Positions 58,921 through 64,000 of a DNA stretch of 64,000 bases are shown here, in pieces (position 1 is the stretch's first letter; each line of letters starts with the position of its first letter). The stretch is taken from positions 1 to 64,000 of the forward strand of contig NZ_JAAHGO010000038.1 in NCBI RefSeq assembly GCF_010672455.1, in the 5' to 3' direction. The DNA comes from Okeania sp. SIO2C9. GTDB taxonomy: Bacteria > Cyanobacteriota > Cyanobacteriia > Cyanobacteriales > Microcoleaceae. Below the pieces are notes generated by a model. That model was not told the origin of the DNA. It saw only the letters and a list, made by a program, of their open reading frames with translations, and did no database searches. The translations under genes and the position numbers were made by a program.

Positions 58921-58974
58921 GGTTTGTATAGAAGCGATAATAATTGGTGTGAAAACTAACCAATGGCCTATTTA

Positions 58975-59106
58975 TAGAATTATAGCGCTGTGCGCAGCTC
59001 ATCTGGCAAAAGGCAACAGGGGGAATAAATTGCTGATAATATAAGACTTTTAGCTATTTAGCCCCTCCTGCAATTTGTAAATATACCAGCGCTCATTGCT
59101 ATACTT
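58975..59106. repeat. Dispersed repeat, inverted relative of 32315-32500
   Basis: This carries TATAGCGCTGTGCGCAGC, AAGGCAACAGGGGGAATAA, TAATATAAGACTTTTAGCTA and AAATATACCAGCGCTCATTG, all found in reverse complement and the same order at 32315-32500. Confidence 0.7.
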
Positions 59107-59315
59107 CATATCCTACAAATAGGCCATAAGTTGTGCGATCGCCCCTGCCAATATCTTCTAGCAACCAATCTTTTAATAAATTGTCTAATATTACTTTTTG
59201 TGATATGACAAGTTTAATTGTTTTGTCTAAAGAGAGTTGGTTTACCTGAAATATCAATAATTTTATGTAAATCCAAGCTCTCAGTAGGATATATTAGAAT
59301 TAATTCCGACTATAA

Positions 59316-59811
59316 TTATAATTTCTCTGTCTCCAGCAATGCTCTCCGCATAGCATTTAGGCTTTCTTCTTGATCCACCAGACGGTTTAGAGCTAATACA
59401 ATATCATCAGGAACTCCTAAAAGTTTAGCTGCTTTTTTGACTGCCATTTGTTCTTGAGTGGCGAATTCCGAATCTGCTCTACACATTTGAATGGCATCAA
59501 AAATTAATGTCCTAGGAACACTAAAAGGCACATCACATCTGTTAAGATCAGGAACATACTCTTCCAAGTTAGCATTTTTATAGTCAAATACTTTGTATGC
59601 CTCAATAATTTCTTCTGGCACATTTATTTATAGAACGTTGATGATTTATCAACCAATTCATTTCTGCTTCGCTAACTTCTCCATCTGCTCCAGCAATAGT
59701 CAACATCGCATAGCCATATTTAATAGTAGCTATTTCATCTGCATAGGATAAACCATATGTCTGTCGATAAAATTCAGGAAATTCTACTTTTTTTCCAGAT
59801 AAATCGCTCAT
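59316..59811 (-). pseudogene. TerB-like protein gene, frameshifted
   Basis: The first frame (59602-59811) encodes DEIATIKYGYAMLTIAGADG then EVSEAEMNWLINHQRS, the acidic-helix opening of TerB-like tellurite-resistance domains. The second (59316-59621) continues with VPEEIIEAYKVFDY, RTLIFDAIQMCRADSEF and VKKAAKLLGVPDDIV to a natural stop. The switch falls in the A/T run CTATAAATAAATG at about 59621-59633 and needs one base. Either the gene is a recent pseudogene of a ~155-residue protein, or the sequence has an error there. Confidence 0.7.
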
Positions 59812-60078
59812 AGTTTTAGTAATGAGGAATAAGATTACTCTTCAGGATAGTATCATAAACATTCAATACAAATATAGTCTTATGTAGTTAAATATAATCT
59901 TTTGTCTCCAGAAATTTGGGCGAATATTGACATAATCTAACAATGGTAGAGAGAGTGTGGGGAGTGCGGGAGATGGAGATTAAAGTGTGGGACAAATTAA
60001 AAAATATAAAATATATATGTTCACCATTACCATGCAGGACTACCCCGTTATAAATAAATTAAACAAATTCACCAAAAA

Positions 60079-60114
60079 ACGAAGGTTCTCTCGTATCGTT
60101 GAGAGAACCTTCGT
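60079..60114 (-). terminator. Rho-independent terminator of the 5S rRNA gene
   Basis: ACGAAGGTTCTCTC (60079-60092) is perfectly inverted at 60101-60114. On the minus strand it is followed by TTTTTT. It lies about 10 bp after the 5S gene and is the strongest terminator in the window. Confidence 0.9.
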
Positions 60115-60123
60115 TTATATTTA

Positions 60124-60241
60124 ACCTGGCATCGCGCTATTTTACCGGGCAGCTACCCGCCGAGTATCTTCGCCACCATAGCGTTTAACTTCCGAGTTCG
60201 GGATGGATCGGAGTGGGTCCACTACGTCATAGACACCAGGA
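60124..60241 (-). rRNA. rrf: 5S ribosomal RNA
   Basis: The minus strand reads TCCTGGTGTCTATGACGTAG, then GTGGACCCACTCCGATCCAT, CCCGAACTCGGAAGTTAAAC and a GCGATGCCAGG 3' end. The ends CCTGG/CCAGG pair as helix I. The length of about 118 nt is normal. No 23S 3' end is found in the 600 bp upstream, so this copy is not in a normal rrn operon at this site. It has its own terminator. Confidence 0.95.
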
Positions 60242-60887
60242 AAAGCTAATAATTATATAGTTGAATTATTTTTGCCTTTAACCATTTAAGGTATTGGGCG
60301 CTTTCTTTTCCTTACATTTATTACTATAAATATCTTTTTCAGAAATGTCAACCCCCTAAGCAAATTTTTTTTAATCTCTGAATTTTCGGCCTAGGGGATT
60401 AGGGGAGCAGGGGTATAGAGGAGTAGGGGAGCAGGGGAGAAATTCAGATAAATCTTAGATTTTCGCCCTATTATACAGTTAAGTATATAATCGAATTTCA
60501 TTTGAAAAAATAATTTTACCCATAATTTGAGTGAGTTCTAGACTACCCATAAAACGCTGAAAAACTTTTCCTCCTGACTTCTATAGAACCCCTGATCGTA
60601 TCTTTGTCTTTCCACGCAATATGTGCTTTTGGCTGCAGTCCTCAAGTAGGGTAATAGTCAGATGGGCGATGTACAGGAGTCAGAAGTTAGAAGATTCAAT
60701 TAGAGAATAGGGGAAAAAGGTTGAAATTTTCTCCCTAACTCTCCTACTCCCTAAACTCTCTTACCGAAAAATTGTGGGTATGCGCCTCCCCTTGGATAGG
60801 GGATAATAAATAAAAATTTTCATCCCTTTGTCAATCCTCTTCTTTTCAAGGAGAGGTAATTATTAATTATTCATTATTAATTATTCA
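60242..60887. other. 5' flank of 5S gene with simple repeats and R1
   Basis: No 23S sequence or tRNA is seen. GGGGAGCAGGGG simple sequence lies at 60400-60440. An R1-type repeat (60761-60896, with CCTTGGATAGGGGATAATAA and TTGTCAATCCTCTTCTTTTC) abuts and slightly overlaps the 3' end of the next gene. Confidence 0.5.
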
Positions 60888-61256
60888 TTATTGAATCCCT
60901 TCTTTCTCATACCATTTAACCACCTGTTGGACTGTCAAATCTTGAAGTGGTACGCCAGATTCTTGAGAAACCTCCTTTAAAGGACGTAACGAGGAGATGA
61001 CTAACCTTGTAAAAAAGCTCTCAAAGTTAGCATCTATATCTAAATGTTCCTTAATATTCTCGTCCTTTTGAATCCAAGTAGTTATTTGCTCTGAAGGTAT
61101 TTCTTCTGGAACTAAACCTGTTTCTTCTGCTATTTGCTTCAGACACCTCAATGAATAAATGGCCAGTCGTGTTGAAAACTTGTCTTTGGAAGTTAGGAGT
61201 GCCCCATCAACTTGAGCAGATTCCTCCGCTGTTAAAAATTCCAGAGATTGTTGCAT
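60888..61256 (-). CDS. Conserved small protein with internal duplication, unknown function
   Basis: A 122-residue acidic, helical protein. Two halves repeat: FSTRLAIYSLRCLKQIAEET and FFTRLVISSLRPLKEVSQES, each followed by a G(L/V)P..(E/D)L segment and a short helix (ITTWIQKDE, VVKWYEKEG). I do not recognise a named family. There is no signal peptide, membrane helix or catalytic motif. It lies downstream of sufR on the same strand with a 370-bp gap, so it is probably separately transcribed. Its last codons overlap the R1 repeat edge. Confidence 0.6.
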   Translation of the reverse strand: MQQSLEFLTAEESAQVDGALLTSKDKFSTRLAIYSLRCLKQIAEETGLVPEEIPSEQITTWIQKDENIKEHLDIDANFESFFTRLVISSLRPLKEVSQESGVPLQDLTVQQVVKWYEKEGIQ

Positions 61257-61624
61257 ATTGATTTTTGATTTTATATTTTTTGATTAAGGATAAAAGGGTA
61301 GTGGCTCACACGGATTATGGCACGGATATACAGATAGATCCGGGAGTGGGGGAGTAGGGGAGTAGGGGAGATTGAAGTAATTATAGAATGGTCAACACAT
61401 ATCATATTTATCAAAATAATATGGGTCTAAAACCCCGCCTTGACTGGCGAAATTTTTTTGGAGCGAAGCTCAAATCCCAGTTACAAAAATCACTTATGAC
61501 TTATGACTTATGACTTATGACTTATGACTTCGTTAAATAACCGGATTCTATCTCAGAATTAGACACTCATTTTGATAGCAAGGAACAAGAACAAGTTGTT
61601 TAGGACAGAGACTGATGATGAACC
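61257..61624. other. Intergenic simple-sequence region
   Basis: This contains GGGGGAGTAGGGGAGTAGGG (61336-61355), the TCAAAATAATATGGGTCTAA phrase shared with 17598, an ACTTATGACTTATGACTTAT microsatellite (61492-61530), and a copy of ATAACCGGATTCTAT (61537-61551). Confidence 0.5.
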
Positions 61625-62419
61625 TCAGACAGGGAAATGTTTTTCTCCCTGTTGCCTGTTGCCTGTTGCCTGTTGCCTGATATAACTATTAACTTTCCTA
61701 GTTATTAAATAACCACAACGATGTTCTCCATTAACAATCCAATGAGTTCTCTCCACAGTACAATCAGGCAGTACAGCACCAAACATCTCTAATTCATGGC
61801 CACAAACACTGGGGAAAGATTCGGCCACACTGGAGATAGCACAGTTGTGCTCCATAAATATGTAGCTTTCAACGGGCAACTGTGGTTCTCCTATTTCTGC
61901 TGAGGAAGCTGAATCACTTTTGACTTTTGAATTCTGAATTTTGAGCGATCGCTCGTCCACTTCCTGAGATTCTACAGGATACCACTCTGCCATGAAACCC
62001 TCTGCTTTGCGGAGTTCTACTAAATGGGCTACGCGTTCCTGCACTTTTCCTGTCCCTAATAGTTGGCGATACTGCATTGCTTTACGCTGCCATTGTTTGT
62101 GCAATACTTGACTGAGTTGGTCCTGGCCAATAGTTTCGGCTAAGGTGTCCAGGAAGGAAACAGCAAATTCATCATAATTATGGGGAAAGCGATCGCGTCC
62201 TTGAGTGGTCAATTGATAAATATGTTGTGGCCTTCCCATCCCGATTTGTACGGACTTATATATAATAAGTCCTTCTGTTTCTAAGTCTTTTAAATGGCGA
62301 CGTATAGCTTGGGGGCTAATTTCTAAAGATTCTGCTAACTCTAAGGCGGTGGCTTGAGTTCGCTTCATTAAATGTTGTAGGATTTCTTGTTTGGTCGAAT
62401 TTTGTTGGGTAATTTCCAT
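61625..62419 (-). CDS. sufR: Iron-sulfur cluster biosynthesis repressor SufR
   Basis: A 264-residue transcriptional repressor. The N-terminal winged helix is KQEILQHLMKRTQATALELA, then ISPQAIRRHLKDLETEGLI. The C-terminal cluster-binding part has cysteines in HNCAIS, FPSVCGHE, LPDCTVER and EHRCGYLI, matching the 4Fe-4S sensor of SufR. It is divergent from sufB, as in other cyanobacteria, and represses sufBCDS when it holds a cluster. A spacer of about 30 residues (EVDERSLKIQNSKVKSDSAS) before the Cys region appears extended. The C-terminal tail QQATGNRQQGE is encoded by a TTGCCTG microsatellite, an unusual late addition. Confidence 0.9.
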   Translation of the reverse strand: MEITQQNSTKQEILQHLMKRTQATALELAESLEISPQAIRRHLKDLETEGLIIYKSVQIGMGRPQHIYQLTTQGRDRFPHNYDEFAVSFLDTLAETIGQDQLSQVLHKQWQRKAMQYRQLLGTGKVQERVAHLVELRKAEGFMAEWYPVESQEVDERSLKIQNSKVKSDSASSAEIGEPQLPVESYIFMEHNCAISSVAESFPSVCGHELEMFGAVLPDCTVERTHWIVNGEHRCGYLITRKVNSYIRQQATGNRQQGEKHFPV

Positions 62420-62453
62420 TTTGTCAAAAAAAAATATTTAAATTGGACTTTGA

Positions 62454-62507
62454 CAATATCATTGTTGTTAATGTAACCTAAAATAGACTTAAGCAACAAA
62501 TAAGTTG
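62454..62507. promoter_or_regulatory. Two SufR operator-like sites
   Basis: SufR is known to bind CAAC-N6-GTTG. Here CAAC-AAATAA-GTTG lies at 62494-62507, within a larger TTAAGCAAC/GTTGTTTAA inverted repeat. A one-mismatch site, CAAT-ATCATT-GTTG, lies at 62454-62467. Both are between divergent sufR and sufB, close to the sufR start, so they can control both genes. Confidence 0.8.
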
Positions 62508-62540
62508 TTTAAGTGGTCGCTAAAGGCCATCTAAATTATT

Positions 62541-62795
62541 TAGTAATTTAGAATTTAGAATTTAGAATTTAGAATTACCTCTTCTTATAAATTAAGAGGA
62601 TTTGATCAAAGGATTTTTTTTCTTCTCTTGGTTTGATGGATATGGCGCAGGTTTCCTCGCCATTCCACCCTACGGGAAGCTCCGAAGATCGACCGCTATC
62701 TTGGTTTGATGGATATGGTGCAGGTTTCCTCGCCATCCCTCGACCGCTTTTTTCTCCATGAATGGAGAGGCTTTATACCTGAATTTTTCAGTAAA
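62541..62795 (-). repeat. R1 dispersed repeat in the sufB leader
   Basis: A reverse-oriented R1 copy with the phrase CTTGGTTTGATGGATATGG occurring twice (62624 and 62700), each followed by CAGGTTTCCTCGCCAT. It lies between the SufR sites and the sufB start, so the suf mRNA probably carries about 250 nt of repeat in its 5' leader. Confidence 0.7.
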
Positions 62796-62816
62796 TATAA
62801 CTAGGAAATAAATAAA

Positions 62817-64000
62817 ATGACTGCTAAAGTAACAACCTTAGTTAATCAACCTTATAAGTATGGTTTCGTTACCGATATCGAATCAGAAACTATTCCTCGT
62901 GGACTGAGCGAAGATGTAGTTCGTCTGATATCTGCTAAGAAAAATGAGCCAGAGTTTATGCTCAACTTTCGTCTGAAAGCATATCGAAAGTGGCTTCAAA
63001 TGAAGGAACCAGTTTGGGCGCAGGTTGACTATCCACAAATAGATTATCAGAATATTATTTACTATTCTGCACCAAAAGTTCAAGATAAGAAGAAAAGTCT
63101 GGATGAAGTAGATCCTACTTTGTTGGATACTTTTGAGAAACTTGGCATTCCCCTTTCGGAGCAGAAGCGTCTGAGTAATGTGGCGGTTGATGCTGTATTT
63201 GATAGTGTTTCTGTTGCGACTACTTTTAAGGAGAAACTTGCTGAAGATGGTGTGATTTTTTGTTCTATTTCTGAAGCAGTGCAGGAATATCCAGAGTTGG
63301 TGGAAAAATATCTTGGTAGTGTTGTACCTGTAGGGGATAATTTTTTTACTGCTCTTAATTCTGCTGTATTTAGTGATGGGTCTTTTGTGTTTATTCCTAA
63401 AGGTGTAAAATGTCCGATGGATCTTTCTACTTACTTCAGAATTAACAACGGAGATGCTGGTCAATTTGAGCGTACTTTAATTGTTGCTGAGGAAGGTAGT
63501 TCGGTAACATATTTGGAAGGTTGTACTGCTCCAATGTTTGATACTAACCAACTTCATGCTGCTGTAGTTGAGCTTGTTACTCTCGATAATGCTGAGATTA
63601 AATATTCGACGGTACAAAACTGGTTTGCTGGTGACGAAAATGGTAAGGGTGGTATTTATAATTTTGTGACTAAGCGTGGTTTGTGCAAGGGGGTAAATTC
63701 TAAAATTTCTTGGACCCAGGTAGAAACTGGTTCTGCTATTACCTGGAAATATCCTAGTTGTGTTTTGGTGGGAGACAACTCTGTGGGAGAATTTTATTCT
63801 GTTGCTCTGACTAATAATAAGCAGCAAGCAGATACAGGTACGAAAATGGTGCATATTGGCAAAAATACTCGCAGTACAATTATTTCAAAAGGTATTTCTG
63901 CTGGCAACTCTGCTAATAGTTATCGTGGTTTGGTGAAAATGGGGTCTGGTGCTAAGGGGTCGCGGAATTATTCTCAATGTGACTCAATGTTAATTGGCGA
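62817..64000 (+). CDS. sufB: Fe-S cluster assembly protein SufB (5' part)
   Basis: The first ~394 codons of SufB, the scaffold of the SufBCD iron-sulfur assembly complex in the cytoplasm. The start [20 protein letters not shown] and the blocks [40 protein letters not shown] and [10 protein letters not shown] are typical. The parallel beta-helix core follows ([17 protein letters not shown]). The conserved Cys of the YLEGC segment is kept. The window ends inside the gene; the usual remainder is about 85 codons, and sufC, sufD and sufS are expected downstream. The long leader contains an R1 repeat. Regulation by SufR is expected. Confidence 0.95.
   Translation, partial: MTAKVTTLVNQPYKYGFVTDIESETIPRGLSEDVVRLISAKKNEPEFMLNFRLKAYRKWLQMKEPVWAQVDYPQIDYQNIIYYSAPKVQDKKKSLDEVDPTLLDTFEKLGIPLSEQKRLSNVAVDAVFDSVSVATTFKEKLAEDGVIFCSISEAVQEYPELVEKYLGSVVPVGDNFFTALNSAVFSDGSFVFIPKGVKCPMDLSTYFRINNGDAGQFERTLIVAEEGSSVTYLEGCTAPMFDTNQLHAAVVELVTLDNAEIKYSTVQNWFAGDENGKGGIYNFVTKRGLCKGVNSKISWTQVETGSAITWKYPSCVLVGDNSVGEFYSVALTNNKQQADTGTKMVHIGKNTRSTIISKGISAGNSANSYRGLVKMGSGAKGSRNYSQCDSMLIG

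Noticed and set aside
60242-60760. 23S rRNA 3' end or tRNA upstream of the 5S gene
   Set aside because: No conserved 23S helices or tRNA cloverleaf (TTCRANNC arm) could be found; the stretch is AT-rich and then simple repeats.
62883-63854. Two long minus-strand open frames
   Set aside because: They are antisense to sufB, whose plus-strand frame is unmistakable. Their composition is low-complexity.

Overview
The window comes from an AT-rich filamentous cyanobacterium. HIP1 octamers (GCGATCGC) are scattered throughout. There are cyanobacterial gene families (DUF1830, a PIN-TRAM membrane protein, SufR divergent from sufB, a Ski2/ISE2-type helicase), several PEP-CTERM exported proteins, and a very large load of short mobile elements and repeats. 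The combination of gene-sparse repeat deserts, kinase-FGE proteins and Lyngbya-type NRPS/PKS genes resembles the Okeania/Trichodesmium/Moorena group; this assignment is an inference.

Layout. 1-2.1 kb: a decayed tnpB and a 5'-truncated, frameshifted group II intron. 2.2-12.2 kb: housekeeping and exported proteins (DUF1830, HemW, PIN-TRAM, two PEP-CTERM proteins, a broken HlyD-type adaptor, an SRPBCC protein) and a 745-residue protein with a HEPN-like N-terminus. 12.5-13.0 kb: a complete 488-bp MITE with a 9-bp target duplication. 13.1-16.4 kb: a secreted GHL10 glycoside hydrolase. 16.5-18.8 kb: a desert with three copies of a promoter-bearing cassette. 18.8-20.8 kb: a Ser/Thr kinase-FGE fusion whose C-terminus has the signature of a diversity-generating retroelement (DGR) variable region. 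20.8-23.0 kb: a degenerate ~300-bp repeat array. 23-25.8 kb: the helicase. 25.8-30.5 kb: nested MITEs and a tandemly duplicated tnpB fragment. 30.5-37.3 kb: an FAD oxidoreductase, an IS1380 relic, an M16 peptidase and a PEP-CTERM protein. 38.2-57.1 kb: a three-gene PKS/NRPS operon on the minus strand. 57.2-58.3 kb: a divergent C39-type peptidase-like protein. 58.6-61.3 kb: tnpB relic, frameshifted TerB-like gene, a lone 5S rRNA gene with terminator, and an unknown gene. 61.6-64 kb: sufR, two SufR operator-like sites and sufB (cut by the window end).

The PKS/NRPS operon reads as an assembly line. An SxtA-like MT-GNAT-ACP loading module and a KS-AT-ACP-cMT-aminotransferase module should make an alpha-methyl beta-amino acid (3-amino-2-methylpentanoate if the starter is propionyl). 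A C-A-KR-PCP module with a pseudo-A segment should add an alpha-hydroxy acid. A C-A-PCP-TE module with a proline-like code should add the last unit and release. The genes overlap by 4 bp. Two lesions may inactivate or modify the pathway: the methyltransferase N-terminus is broken, and the thioesterase is split by a frameshift at an A8 run.

The other strong signal is mobile and repeat DNA: at least four MITE families with recognisable ends and target duplications, one ~200-bp dispersed repeat in about ten places, and the likely DGR target whose template and reverse transcriptase are not in this window.
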